From Huiozyma naganishii CBS 8797 (lineage: Eukaryota > Ascomycota > Saccharomycetes > Saccharomycetales > Saccharomycetaceae): a stretch of 64,000 bases of DNA. The notes under the pieces were generated by a model. That model saw only the letters and a list, made by a program, of their open reading frames with translations, did not search any database and had not been told where the DNA came from. Made by a program: the position numbers and the translations under genes. The stretch covers positions 62,001 to 126,000 of the forward strand of contig NC_035934.1 in NCBI RefSeq assembly GCF_000348985.1. Direction: 5' to 3'. Of the stretch, positions 1 to 9,199 are shown piece after piece (position 1 is the first letter of the stretch; each line of letters opens with the position of its first letter).

Positions 1-399
1 CTCAATCTCCAGTCCGGGACGGGAAGACCGCGCAGCAGCAGATGGGAACCAGCAACACTCCCCGAAGGGAACGTTGGGTCCCATATGCCACATACGCGGT
101 GCAGCCAAAATGGCCCTCGTGGTCATGGGTCGAGGACTCCCCGGGGGGTGTCCAACCTCATCGAGGACGCTGTTAATTATGGCTGCAGCCCGGCTGTGAG
201 TTTGCGTTACCGATCTGCAAATACAAAGCATCGAACCCATCAAGAACTGTTCATCAACAGCTTCAACTTCGACTTCGAGGCCTTTAAATACAAAAATTTT
301 AAATCTCTTTATACGTTACCCAGACACATACATGATGGGACGGTACCGCAGGCCGTTAGGGCATCGCACCGCAGGTTCCGACGCTCAATTGCATCCTGA
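1..399. other. left-edge stretch, no gene assigned
   Basis: All three forward frames are open from the edge for at least 170 bases. Frame 3 ends at a TAA at 174-176, frame 2 at about 199 and frame 1 at about 399. This could be the 3' end of a gene lying off the left edge, but I recognise no protein family in any frame. The GC-rich composition alone could keep the frames open. An AT-rich patch at about 285-330 looks like a 3' processing region serving a gene on either side. Confidence 0.2.
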
Positions 400-1176
400 T
401 CATCCGCTATGCAGTAGCCAGTGAACCCATGAGCACAGTACGACAAACAGTTTGTGGAAGGGGCCCTGGGGGGCCGTCACAGCGCGGGACTCGTCCGGTT
501 GAGTCTCGTCAGGGCGAGTTTCGTCAGGGCGAGTTTCGTCAGGGCAAGTTTCTTCAAGTGGGTCATCCAGTTCGGCCATTGAGTGACTGTCCTGGTACAC
601 TGTAGTGTCTGCTGCGTCGTCCCGTGTGCTCAAATTGGCAGCGGCGTCCACGTCTTCAGCAGCGTCCGTGGTCGTACTAGTAGTCGTGGTGTTGTCCTGT
701 TGTTTTGAATCGTCCTGTGATTGTTGCACCGAAGGGTGTTCCTCGGGTTGCTCGGGGGTCTCATCGCGAGATATATCCACGTTCTTTAGCGACGGGGTCG
801 GGGCTTCGGGACCGTCGTCGACGGTCTCTGTGGCCTCTTCTCCAGTCTCTTCTCCCAGCTCCTCCCCCGTCTCTTCTCCAGTCTCTTCTGCAATCTCCAA
901 AACGACCACGTTGTTGACGTTGTTGTGCTCGTCAGCCTCCACGGGGAAATCGTCCAGTGTGAACCAGTTCCCTGAAGTGTCCACGAACTTGAACTGGAAC
1001 TTCTTGTCTGCACTTGCATCCCATTGCTCCCGTGACAGGTGGTACACCCAGGGACCGTCGCCCTCGCCTTCGCCCTCACGCCTCACCATCGGCTCCACGG
1101 TCCACCCGTTAAAGTCTCCAGCAATGTTCAACTCGCTGCGCACTCTGCCCGTATCACAATACACTATATCTGCCAT
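400..1176 (-). CDS. UIP4: UIP4-like protein with AMPK-type glycogen-binding domain and C-terminal anchor
   Basis: A 258-residue protein. Residues 1-90 resemble the AMPK-beta/CBM48 E-set domain shared by yeast Uip4, Crp1 and Mdg1 (GDFNGW near residue 21, then KKFQFKFVDTSGNW). The middle is acidic and low in complexity: EETGEE repeats at about 95-115 and a PDETR/PDETQ repeat near residues 213-235. The last ~20 residues are hydrophobic (LFVVLCSWVHWLL) and look like a tail anchor. In S. cerevisiae UIP4 lies next to MRN1, as here, which picks it over Crp1/Mdg1. Uip4 interacts with the SUMO protease Ulp1 and is found at the ER, nuclear envelope and mitochondrial outer membrane; its biochemical job is poorly known. 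The protein is somewhat shorter than the ~305-residue S. cerevisiae version. The start is a clear ATG at 1176. Confidence 0.75.
   Translation of the reverse strand: MADIVYCDTGRVRSELNIAGDFNGWTVEPMVRREGEGEGDGPWVYHLSREQWDASADKKFQFKFVDTSGNWFTLDDFPVEADEHNNVNNVVVLEIAEETGEETGEELGEETGEEATETVDDGPEAPTPSLKNVDISRDETPEQPEEHPSVQQSQDDSKQQDNTTTTSTTTDAAEDVDAAANLSTRDDAADTTVYQDSHSMAELDDPLEETCPDETRPDETRPDETQPDESRAVTAPQGPFHKLFVVLCSWVHWLLHSG
491..550. repeat. 15-bp tandem repeat inside UIP4
   Basis: Four in-frame copies of a 15-bp unit (TCGTCAGGGCGAGTT on the plus strand). The second and third are identical, the fourth differs by one base and the first is diverged. They encode the PDETR/PDETQ repeats of the UIP4-like protein, and copy-number variation between strains is likely. 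Confidence 0.8.
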
Positions 1177-1426
1177 CCTGACTCAAAACCTTTTCTCCTC
1201 AAAAGCACACACACAACAGTACACTCCTCACCTCGTGTATCAACCTTCTAGACGATACCAAACACAATGTACCTGCAGCAATAACACAACGTTCATCCCT
1301 TCCGCATCTGCAACTGCTGCTGTTCAAACTCCTTTTATTCCTTGAAATTTTGAGACGTCTCGGACCTCGAACAGCAGGAGGTGTACCTCACTCGAAGATC
1401 CAGTCTGATGAAGGTCCCCCCTCGGT

Positions 1427-2758
1427 CTATGACTCCACGGGGACGTTGCCGCAGCGGTCCTTGCCGTAATTGACCTTGAGTTGCTGGAACTGCGGCCATT
1501 TCTTGACTTGTTCGACCGCAGCGATCGCACTCTCCAGGTTCGTGAAGTTCACAAACACGCAGCGTCGCTCAGGGACCGCATTGACTTGCTCCATCTCGCC
1601 AAAATGGGACATCGCTTGCCTCAGGTGTCTCTCCTCGAAGAACTCCGCGACCGCTGGGTCCTGCCAGTTGACGTTCCCAAAGTACACGTTCCGCGAGGCA
1701 CCGTGTGAAATCGCGTCTGCAAGATGCGCCGGGAGGGGGCCCGAGTGTTTCCCCCAACCTATCTTGCACCGGCGGCGTTGTATGGTAAGTCCATGCAGTG
1801 AGGCCATCGCGTAGAATTGTGCAGCGGCGGTAGGGTCCGCAAAGGTGACGAAACACACGTGTCGGTCCGGGAGAAACTTGACGCTCTGTAGCAACCCGCC
1901 GCGGACCACGTTGCACACCTCTTCAATACGGCATCGAGCGGACAGGTTCCCGACGTAGATTGTACGGTTCCCCAAGTTGTTTGGTCCACCAGCGGAGGTC
2001 GCAATGGCAGCGGTCGCCGCTGCCTGCTGGAGGAGCACGTTCGATACAAAGTCCCTGTCGCGAAGTTGCTCCATTCGAACAGCGTCCTCCTCGGGGAGCC
2101 CGAGGAACTGCGCGGCACGGCTCTGTTGCAACTTCGTCACATAAGCGCACCGGTCCTTGCCAAAGGATACACGCCGGTCACTGTAGATCTTGTTGTCACG
2201 TTGTAAGTTCGCGACCGCATGGATCGCTTGTCCGATCGAAGCCATGTGCACGAAGGCAACACCCTTGGAGGAGAGCAACTTGACTGAATCTATCTCGCCG
2301 TACACGGACAGATCTTTAGTCAATTCGTATCTGGAGACTCCATCGGGGAGGTTCCCCAAATAGACGTTCCTGGTGGCTCCCTCCGATTGGATCCGCGTCG
2401 CGACAAGTGGGTCCATCAACGTCGCAGTGGCCCACCCGATCTTGACGTCCCGGTCACCGATCCGGAGCCGGTTCAAGATAGCATCCGAGTGGAACAGCAG
2501 CGCCGAGTTCTCGTCCACGAAGGACACAAACGCACACGACTTCGCGGGGAACAACCGCGCATCCTCCACAACACCGCTCTGCACATGGTCCAGCAGCTCA
2601 CGCAGCGTCACCTCGGGCGCAATGTTCCCCAAGTACACAGTCCTGCTGGGCGCACTTGTGAAGTTCAGCGGGTTCGACGAAACGGTTGCAGAACCGTCCA
2701 CGGGAGCCGCTAACAAGTTTAAATCGCACACGGCAGTCCTCCCAGGCATAATTGACAT
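1427..2758 (-). CDS. MRN1: RNA-binding protein Mrn1, four RRMs
   Basis: A 443-residue protein with four RRM domains at roughly residues 40-112, 132-208, 264-336 and 354-438. Each has recognisable RNP2 (VYLGN, IYVGN, VYFGN) and RNP1-like (CAFVSF, VAFVHM, CVFVNF) motifs, and the FGKDRCAYV and YGKDRCG segments are typical of Mrn1. In yeast Mrn1 binds specific mRNAs, many for mitochondrial and cell-wall functions, and acts in post-transcriptional control. The first ATG is at 2758; a second at 2749 is equally possible. Upstream codons reach only a GTG, so the protein seems to lack most of the long low-complexity N-terminus that makes the S. cerevisiae protein ~612 residues. Position between UIP4 and RTC6 matches chromosome XVI. 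Confidence 0.93.
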   Translation of the reverse strand: MSIMPGRTAVCDLNLLAAPVDGSATVSSNPLNFTSAPSRTVYLGNIAPEVTLRELLDHVQSGVVEDARLFPAKSCAFVSFVDENSALLFHSDAILNRLRIGDRDVKIGWATATLMDPLVATRIQSEGATRNVYLGNLPDGVSRYELTKDLSVYGEIDSVKLLSSKGVAFVHMASIGQAIHAVANLQRDNKIYSDRRVSFGKDRCAYVTKLQQSRAAQFLGLPEEDAVRMEQLRDRDFVSNVLLQQAAATAAIATSAGGPNNLGNRTIYVGNLSARCRIEEVCNVVRGGLLQSVKFLPDRHVCFVTFADPTAAAQFYAMASLHGLTIQRRRCKIGWGKHSGPLPAHLADAISHGASRNVYFGNVNWQDPAVAEFFEERHLRQAMSHFGEMEQVNAVPERRCVFVNFTNLESAIAAVEQVKKWPQFQQLKVNYGKDRCGNVPVES

Positions 2759-3153
2759 CGCACAGTACACTTCACTACTGTCTTCAAGACTGGTTGAATA
2801 CCCAGCACTGGTCTCTCTCGCTCTTATTCAGTGTCCTTCTTCACAAAGACCTAAATTGCCACAGCGGTAACGTTCACAGATCTCGGGGAGAGCTCGTTAA
2901 TTCACAGCTCTTCAACGCCCAATTACACTCAGAATCCAATCACCGAGTTAGCACGCTCACTCAGTCGCACAGATCCACGCAGGTTCACCCTCACGACTCG
3001 TCCAGTGTGTCTCTGGGAAGCGATGCGCCCCACTCTTTGAAAAGTTTCAAATGACGAATTCGAACAAGAGACTCACTACTATCAGGACTACTAGAACAGC
3101 AACACTTCTACTGCACCTACGTGGGCTTCGTTGAGGTCATTCTATTCGGAAAG
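2759..3153. other. divergent promoter region MRN1/RTC6
   Basis: 395 bases between two divergent start codons. No reading frame I trust, no RNA gene and no strong repeat; I see nothing specific beyond promoter and leader sequence. Confidence 0.5.
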
Positions 3154-3441
3154 ATGTTCGCGAGTGGGAGAACGGTTTTGTTGGCTGCTGTTGCTGCCAG
3201 CTCGCGTCTGGTCGCGACGAGAACGCTGTATACCGGGCTGCTGCCCTGGACTGTTGGGCGTGTCGCCGGCGGTGTTGCCACGATGAGACAACCTTGGGCT
3301 GCTTCCATCACATGGCAGAGAGGGTTCAAAGTGCGGTCGTCTTTGAAGAAGTTTTGCAAGGACTGCTACTTTGTCCGCAGAAAGGGAAGGGTGTACGTCT
3401 ACTGCAAGGCTAACCACAAACACAAACAACGGCAGGGCTGA
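3154..3441 (+). CDS. RTC6: mitochondrial ribosomal protein bL36m (Rtc6)
   Basis: A 95-residue protein. The last 38 residues match bacterial-type L36: [19 protein letters not shown], then [18 protein letters not shown], with the CxxC...C...H zinc ligands intact. The first ~57 residues are rich in Arg, Ala, Ser and Thr, low in acidic residues, and fit a cleavable mitochondrial presequence. Rtc6 is a small protein of the large mitoribosomal subunit; S. cerevisiae Rtc6 has 93 residues. The ATG at 3154 is the first in frame (an in-frame GTG at 3121 is not a likely start). It lies between MRN1 and RTT10 in the same orientation as in S. cerevisiae. Confidence 0.95.
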   Translation: MFASGRTVLLAAVAASSRLVATRTLYTGLLPWTVGRVAGGVATMRQPWAASITWQRGFKVRSSLKKFCKDCYFVRRKGRVYVYCKANHKHKQRQG

Positions 3442-3547
3442 ACTGACAGCAGTGAGTAATCCCCCCATCGTCCCTCAACACACTTGTACATAGTACCGGT
3501 CGGTTCGTCAACGTTCTCTATCTATATATATATGGTCCGTACAGCTC

Positions 3548-6523
3548 TTACATATTCCAAGTGGACAGTCCCACACCACCTATCAGTACTATGCTGTCGC
3601 CCTGTACCACATCGCAACATCCCGTGTCAGCGATTGTGGTGTATTGGGACTCTATCAGTTTCAGTGGCAGCTCGTCGTCGGATGCGTCCCAGACGCGCAC
3701 GATCTGGTCGATGGACGTGGTGAGAAGTTTCGAGCCCTTGTCGAACAGTTGGCAAGAGGTGACTGTTGCAGAGGCTATGCTATGCGCAAACTCGCTCCTG
3801 GATAGTTCAAACCCTGGGAACCCCCCAGCAGCTGGTGCGGGAACACTTTGAAACACACTGACGCAGACACCGTTGTCGTCGCCGCCAGTGTACAGCGTCA
3901 ACGTAGACTCTGTCACCTTCACATCAACAGCTTTGACCCCGGACTGGTGGATCCTTTGTGACACTACAGGAGCTAATCCGTTCGGTAGCGCATCGTCGTT
4001 GTCCTGCTCGACACGATATATGACCGCGTGCCCATCAGTGGCGGTAATGAGCAAGAACAGATGGTCCCTGAACTGTATCAACCGGGTATTCAAAATACAG
4101 CACGTCTTGTACCTTGTCTCTACGCATACGTTGAAGTTGTTGCTCTCGTTATCATAGTGCCACATTTTGATGCTCGAATCGGAGTAAACCGTCGCGAGGA
4201 TAAAGGACCCACTAGCAGTGAACTTCACGTCGAAATCCATGATCCGAAGGTCCGGGTTCAAAGTCGCTACGGGGAGACTCTGCAGCATGTGGATGTACGG
4301 GCCCCTAGCAAACGTATCGTCGACTCGCCACAGAAACAGCTCCTCAAGGGCGCTGCAAGATATCAGCAGGTCGTCGCTGATGAATCGGGTCCTTTGGAGG
4401 CCCGAAATATGTCTCCTTTCCGTCCAAAACGTCGTAACTTCTCCTGTCAACTTATCGACAGTATTTAATTTGATACTGGTATCCTCAGAACCTGTCACAA
4501 ACAGGTACTCGTTCTCGTTCGTTGCTCTTGCTCGAGGGCATATGCTCAGATCCCGAATTTCACGGCCGTGTAACCCAGCAGTCAAAAATTCGGGAACTCG
4601 CGGTTTGTGTATCCTCAGCACATGCAACTGAGATGCCTTGATGTAGACCAGAATATACTCCTTGACCCCTACAGGGTATAGTCCCCATTGTCTATGTGCA
4701 CCACCACACATATGGTGCATTATTTCGTAGCATTTACTCTCATTGTACATGTAGAATAAACGGGACTTGAAACCGTACGTGACATAGTCACCTTCGTCGT
4801 TGTAAAACGCACGTTCTAAAAACCCCTTCACCGTCTTGTTCGAATGGATCACCTCGTGAGAGATCCCGTTATCAAACTTGATTGCCAAGAAGCTGTAGTA
4901 TCCGTCCCTGTTCGTCACGGAAAACAAGTGTCTGCACTGCTTCGTTTCAACGTGTTCGATGGACGTCGTCGTGTCACCTATATTGAGATCGTCAATTCTG
5001 TAAACCCCGTTCTTAGCACAGTTGAAGAGATCAAAGATGGCGACGGTGCTGAATCGAGATCCGACAAGAATGTAGTGGTCGAGCACAGTCACACAAGATG
5101 ATACGAAGCTATCCGGTTTTCCATAATTGAATCTGTCAATCACTTCCAAAGTGGACGAGTCGATAGCCAGTATAACAAAGTTGTCCCTCGGATTCGGCGA
5201 CTCAACTGTTACATATATGACTTCAGCCTTATCACCAGTTGTGCACATAACATTTGTGGTCTTCGCTAGTCCTGTGACCTTCAGAGCTTTCCCCTGATCG
5301 ACGATTTTTCCCCTGTCGGTAAATTTCACCAGTAACAAGTCGCAGTTGTTATTCGAGAAGATTACAACGTTATGACTTGCGACAGTAACACCATTGGTAA
5401 TCGAGTACGATAAAAACCTCTGGTCCGTAAACAACAAAACCCAAGATTTGTCCGCAAAAGTGTACCTCAATACATGCCCACCAGAAGTTAATGCCACTAT
5501 TCCAAATTCAAAGCAATGGAACCCTTTGATTATCTCTCCAGCTGCGAAACGAACATTACAATGGATCTCAATTGCTTTTATATCAAACTGCTCCATCTCG
5601 TCAGCCATCCTTGTCGTCTGTTTCAAATCAATAAGCTTAATCCTACCGTCATTCCCAGAAGTAGCTGCGATCATTTTTTCCTCATTAACATCAACCCCCC
5701 ATACATTCTTAGTCAAGTGAACTTCAAAAGTATCGGCAGCGATCAGCTCGATTCCCTCAGCTGTGTGTTCAACACTCCAGATACGGCAAGTACAGTCCTC
5801 GGACACACTAATCAGCTTGGTATCGTTATCAAAAAATTTCAGATTCCAGATCCTTGCCGTGTGTCCCCATGCGAGGGACAATTCTTTGCCGGTGAACGTG
5901 TCCCACAAACGAATAGAACGGTCGTCCGAACAACTTGCCACGTATTTCCCATTGTCACTAACCGTGACGTAAAAGATAGAACCTTCATGTCCTAGCAGGT
6001 TCCACAACTGAGTGCCAGTATGTAGATCCCAAACGATGATACCCCCCATCACAGTCCCGGCGTTAACCAGGACATGGTCCCTATCCAACACTTTTATGGA
6101 ACCAGAGTACAGAATCGATCTCTCATTGGGTAATGAGTTCCTCTGTAAAACGTCACCTGAAGCAAAATCCACCACAAGGACCATATTGTAGCAAGTCAAC
6201 AGGAATACATTCTGGCCCGTAACGTCAAATTCAGTAGAAACAATCCATTCCGGCGACAAATGTTCCAAGTTGCTAACGTCGTTGGCCCCTGTAAGTTGCT
6301 CCCATGAAACGAGAGAAACAGATTTACCACCATATATAGCCAGTTTGTCCTCGCTAACCGCAATCCCATGTACCTTGTTCCTCTTAAAGATACGTACCTT
6401 ATGGATCAATCTATTCTTTGTAACATTGTAGATGTGCAAAAAGGGGCCCACGGCACAAAGCAATTGATCCCCTGCCACAAACTTGACAGCCAAAGAGGGG
6501 CCTACATGGAACGTGTCCTTCAT
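3548..6523 (-). CDS. RTT10: WD40 protein Rtt10/Trm734 (WDR6 homologue)
   Basis: A 991-residue protein built of WD40 repeats, e.g. GHEGSIFYVTVSDNGKYVAS followed by SIRLWD, and GHTARIWNLKFFDNDTKLIS followed by CRIWS, in the N-terminal third. In yeast Rtt10 (Trm734) partners the methyltransferase Trm7 for 2'-O-methylation of position 34 in certain tRNA anticodons; it was also linked to endosomal recycling. The length matches the S. cerevisiae protein (1013). The first ATG in frame is at 6523 (MKDTFHVG); the frame upstream continues to a TTG only. Next to RTC6 and in the same orientation as on chromosome XVI. Confidence 0.92.
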   Translation of the reverse strand: MKDTFHVGPSLAVKFVAGDQLLCAVGPFLHIYNVTKNRLIHKVRIFKRNKVHGIAVSEDKLAIYGGKSVSLVSWEQLTGANDVSNLEHLSPEWIVSTEFDVTGQNVFLLTCYNMVLVVDFASGDVLQRNSLPNERSILYSGSIKVLDRDHVLVNAGTVMGGIIVWDLHTGTQLWNLLGHEGSIFYVTVSDNGKYVASCSDDRSIRLWDTFTGKELSLAWGHTARIWNLKFFDNDTKLISVSEDCTCRIWSVEHTAEGIELIAADTFEVHLTKNVWGVDVNEEKMIAATSGNDGRIKLIDLKQTTRMADEMEQFDIKAIEIHCNVRFAAGEIIKGFHCFEFGIVALTSGGHVLRYTFADKSWVLLFTDQRFLSYSITNGVTVASHNVVIFSNNNCDLLLVKFTDRGKIVDQGKALKVTGLAKTTNVMCTTGDKAEVIYVTVESPNPRDNFVILAIDSSTLEVIDRFNYGKPDSFVSSCVTVLDHYILVGSRFSTVAIFDLFNCAKNGVYRIDDLNIGDTTTSIEHVETKQCRHLFSVTNRDGYYSFLAIKFDNGISHEVIHSNKTVKGFLERAFYNDEGDYVTYGFKSRLFYMYNESKCYEIMHHMCGGAHRQWGLYPVGVKEYILVYIKASQLHVLRIHKPRVPEFLTAGLHGREIRDLSICPRARATNENEYLFVTGSEDTSIKLNTVDKLTGEVTTFWTERRHISGLQRTRFISDDLLISCSALEELFLWRVDDTFARGPYIHMLQSLPVATLNPDLRIMDFDVKFTASGSFILATVYSDSSIKMWHYDNESNNFNVCVETRYKTCCILNTRLIQFRDHLFLLITATDGHAVIYRVEQDNDDALPNGLAPVVSQRIHQSGVKAVDVKVTESTLTLYTGGDDNGVCVSVFQSVPAPAAGGFPGFELSRSEFAHSIASATVTSCQLFDKGSKLLTTSIDQIVRVWDASDDELPLKLIESQYTTIADTGCCDVVQGDSIVLIGGVGLSTWNM

Positions 6524-6592
6524 GATCGTCTCAATTGCGGGCACTGCAGCACCGAACACGCACCCAATTCTGCTCGCATACAACCAGTATAT

Positions 6593-6627
6593 GCGATGAC
6601 TTCAACTTTCGAAGTAGAAAATTTTTC
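6593..6627 (-). promoter_or_regulatory. RRPE and PAC-like motifs upstream of RTT10
   Basis: GAAAATTTTTC at 6617-6627 matches the RRPE core (Stb3 type) and GCGATGAC at 6593-6600 differs by one base from the PAC core GCGATGAG. Both lie 70-105 bases upstream of the RTT10 start. The pairing is typical of ribosome and RNA-processing genes. The one mismatch makes the PAC call uncertain. Confidence 0.45.
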
Positions 6628-6697
6628 TATATTTCTCTCCGATGACGCGGCTGGAGCTAGAAGCATCCGGGTTCACAACTGGTCATATGCTTCGGTA

Positions 6698-9097
6698 CTA
6701 CCCTGTCCGCTGGTGCGGTTGGTTCATGGCCTCCATGCGTCTGTTGACGGCTCTTGTCGTTGGCTGTAGGGAGTTGATCATTCTTTGCTGATGGTGCAGG
6801 TTTGTCTGGGACCCCATTGCATGTCTCAATGAGTGTCGCGCTGCAGACATCATGGATTGGTGGGACAAGCTTGTATTCATCTGCATGATTGAATCCTGTA
6901 GTAAACTTGGATTCCCCGCGTGCGGAGCAGTGTTTTTGCTCAAGGGGTTGACTTCGTTACCGAAATTGATCGACTCCTCTTTCCAGATGGACGACAGAAC
7001 TCTTTGCAATTTTGATGATTGATTCTGTGGTAGGAACTCGTCTATCCTGCCGCTCGCATTCACTAGGCCACCTTTCCCTGAAGAGTTGCTGCTTGTGCTG
7101 TATTGTGCGAACAAGGAGGTACTCTGTGGCAGATTAGATGCGTCGACGACCTCTTCCTTCACGTGCTTGTTCGTGTTTATGTTAGCCTGCGTTGCAGTTT
7201 TCCCCGGGTTGTTCGTTGTCCGTTTCATGTTCGTGTGGTTCACTTCGTACCGCGACAACGCAGCCTCGACGGGGTTGTAAAATCTGCGCGCGTTCGTGTA
7301 TTCGTGTGATATCCTTTCAAATTCCCTCTTGACGTCCACGTTAGTTGCCATAAATATTGAGTCCACGCTGTTATCGTTCTGGGAACTCAAGTCCATGATA
7401 GAGTTTTCTCTTTGTAGCCAAAGTTTCCTTTGCGTTCTTGAGTCACCATGAGCATTGTCAGATTTAAGAAACTGTGCAAAGTTATTCAAGCTGCCCGTGT
7501 TCTTGTGCGCAGTTGTGTTTGAGTTCGACAATTGAGACAACAGCGACGACTTCCCGCTATCCTTTGCTTGATCGTGTTTAGATGGTTTAGAGGAAAACTT
7601 CCTGGAAAAGAAGTTGTTGATGTAAGAAGACGGATTGCTCTCAGCAACGTTGTTATGCTTGTTCCCAGTGGACTGGGGTCCTGACGTAGCAGCAGCGGCT
7701 AAGGAGGCAGCTGCGTTGGATTTTTGCAAAGTGTTAGCCAGACTTGAGTGTGACTGGGAAAAGTTTGTTGCCGTGTTATTTGAAGTATCACTCCTGCTGG
7801 ACCCACCCCGTTTCGCCGTTTGTTGTGGATCACCTGCAAACCCTCGTTCGTTTCTAAAACCGTGAGAGTATTTTATGTTATCTGGATGCAAAGCTGTAGG
7901 GTCACCGCCCCGTATTTCATTCACCAAGGAATTCTGAATTGAAGAAGGATGTTCAAACTTCCTCTCCATCCCAGTTGATTGCGATAAGATCATGTTGGGT
8001 ATGTACTGGTCTGTGAGACCCGTGCTAGCGTCATCAGGATTGTCCGCTACACCAGCAGTGCTTGGTTCGACTGTTATCGGTTTCAAATGAGCCGCGGGAC
8101 TGGCACCATCGTTTTCGATGGTATCTTTATCTGGCGCTATATCATCACTACCGGTAATTTTGTCCTCCAGCTGCGGTCCGCTTTGATTCGAAACTCTGTT
8201 CCTTCTTTTTCTTGCCTGTCTTGTCAGTTCCAGCGAAGTCGGTTCGAGATCTATATCGGTTGTTTCTATCATATCATCGCTGTCCCTATGCGCATCTCTT
8301 GCAATATTGTCCGCGGTAAGCCCCGCATCGTCCCTCTTCTTCCCGCTTGCTTCTTTAGCTTCCTCCTCTTCTGCTGCTTCCTCCTCTTCTGCGGCTTTCT
8401 CCTCTCCTATCTTCTCCGATAGCGGTGAAGGTATTGGATCTTCTCTGATCTCGCCCTGTGCATTGTCCTGACTTTGGGCCGTCAATTCTCTTGAAGAACT
8501 TTCCAAAGTATCATCACCACTGTCACTGTCCTGGGGATTCCCCAGAGTAAACTCTGGCTTGTGAGGCAAATCTTTTTGCTGACCCTTATCTACATTCTCG
8601 TCATCAGTGAAATAATCCACCTCTTCCTCATCACTCGCCGGGGCAATTCCAACAAAACTGTCCAGATTATCGTAGACTCGTTCGGCACCACGACCTGGTC
8701 CGCCACTCATAGTCAGAACAGTGTGCGTTGATTTGGATCTCCTTGATTTCAGTCCAGGAGAACCCAGGGGACCCAACCCTGAGTGGCTGGACCCGGGATT
8801 CGACCTCACTTTCCCAAGACTAGTCATATTCAACCCGCTGAAGTTTCTCCGCCTCGACAGCGACTCCGCGGACTTGATTTTGGTCGGCCGCAACTCAGGA
8901 CTGACCACACCCTCTTGTCCTCCCCATACTTTTCTCAGACCTTTGAAGGAAACCGTGGACTTTGTCCGCGATCTAGTGGAAAAGACCCTGCCGTGTCTGT
9001 GCACTTTGCCAGTGCTGCCGTTACCATCCATAATGGGCCTCGAAAGTGTCCCTGCTTCCTGACCACCATGCATTTCTACAAGTCTCTTCGAGAACAT
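6698..9097 (-). CDS. TCO89: TORC1 subunit Tco89
   Basis: A 799-residue, mostly disordered protein. The conserved N-terminal block is clear: FSTRSRTKSTVSFKGLR, then FSGLNMTSLGKVRSN and KSRRSKSTHTVL, which are signature segments of Tco89. The middle is Ser/Asn/Glu-rich with a stretch of AAEEEE repeats; the C-terminus carries NLHHQQRMINSLQP. Tco89 is a fungal-specific subunit of TOR complex 1 on the vacuolar membrane, acting in nutrient signalling and cell integrity. The length equals my recollection of S. cerevisiae Tco89. The first ATG is at 9097 (MFSKRL); a second at 9073 is possible. It is divergent from VPS45 with only 102 bases between start codons, and inverted relative to its chromosome XVI neighbours. 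Confidence 0.92.
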   Translation of the reverse strand: MFSKRLVEMHGGQEAGTLSRPIMDGNGSTGKVHRHGRVFSTRSRTKSTVSFKGLRKVWGGQEGVVSPELRPTKIKSAESLSRRRNFSGLNMTSLGKVRSNPGSSHSGLGPLGSPGLKSRRSKSTHTVLTMSGGPGRGAERVYDNLDSFVGIAPASDEEEVDYFTDDENVDKGQQKDLPHKPEFTLGNPQDSDSGDDTLESSSRELTAQSQDNAQGEIREDPIPSPLSEKIGEEKAAEEEEAAEEEEAKEASGKKRDDAGLTADNIARDAHRDSDDMIETTDIDLEPTSLELTRQARKRRNRVSNQSGPQLEDKITGSDDIAPDKDTIENDGASPAAHLKPITVEPSTAGVADNPDDASTGLTDQYIPNMILSQSTGMERKFEHPSSIQNSLVNEIRGGDPTALHPDNIKYSHGFRNERGFAGDPQQTAKRGGSSRSDTSNNTATNFSQSHSSLANTLQKSNAAASLAAAATSGPQSTGNKHNNVAESNPSSYINNFFSRKFSSKPSKHDQAKDSGKSSLLSQLSNSNTTAHKNTGSLNNFAQFLKSDNAHGDSRTQRKLWLQRENSIMDLSSQNDNSVDSIFMATNVDVKREFERISHEYTNARRFYNPVEAALSRYEVNHTNMKRTTNNPGKTATQANINTNKHVKEEVVDASNLPQSTSLFAQYSTSSNSSGKGGLVNASGRIDEFLPQNQSSKLQRVLSSIWKEESINFGNEVNPLSKNTAPHAGNPSLLQDSIMQMNTSLSHQSMMSAARHSLRHAMGSQTNLHHQQRMINSLQPTTRAVNRRMEAMNQPHQRTG

Positions 9098-9199
9098 TGC
9101 TGAGGTCGTTTTTTTGGTCACTTCTCAAACGCTATTAATCTTCAAGCTACGCCAGTGAGTGAACAGATAACAGACAGGGAACAAGAAGTCACTGTGGCA

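Noticed and set aside
605..1345. 246-codon plus-strand frame opposite UIP4
   Set aside because: Low-complexity Ser/Val sequence that mirrors the UIP4 acidic repeats; no homology, and UIP4 has a recognisable domain.
3121..3153. GTG-initiated upstream extension of RTC6
   Set aside because: Adds 11 residues before the first ATG; non-ATG initiation is not needed, since the ATG at 3154 gives a normal-length protein with a presequence.
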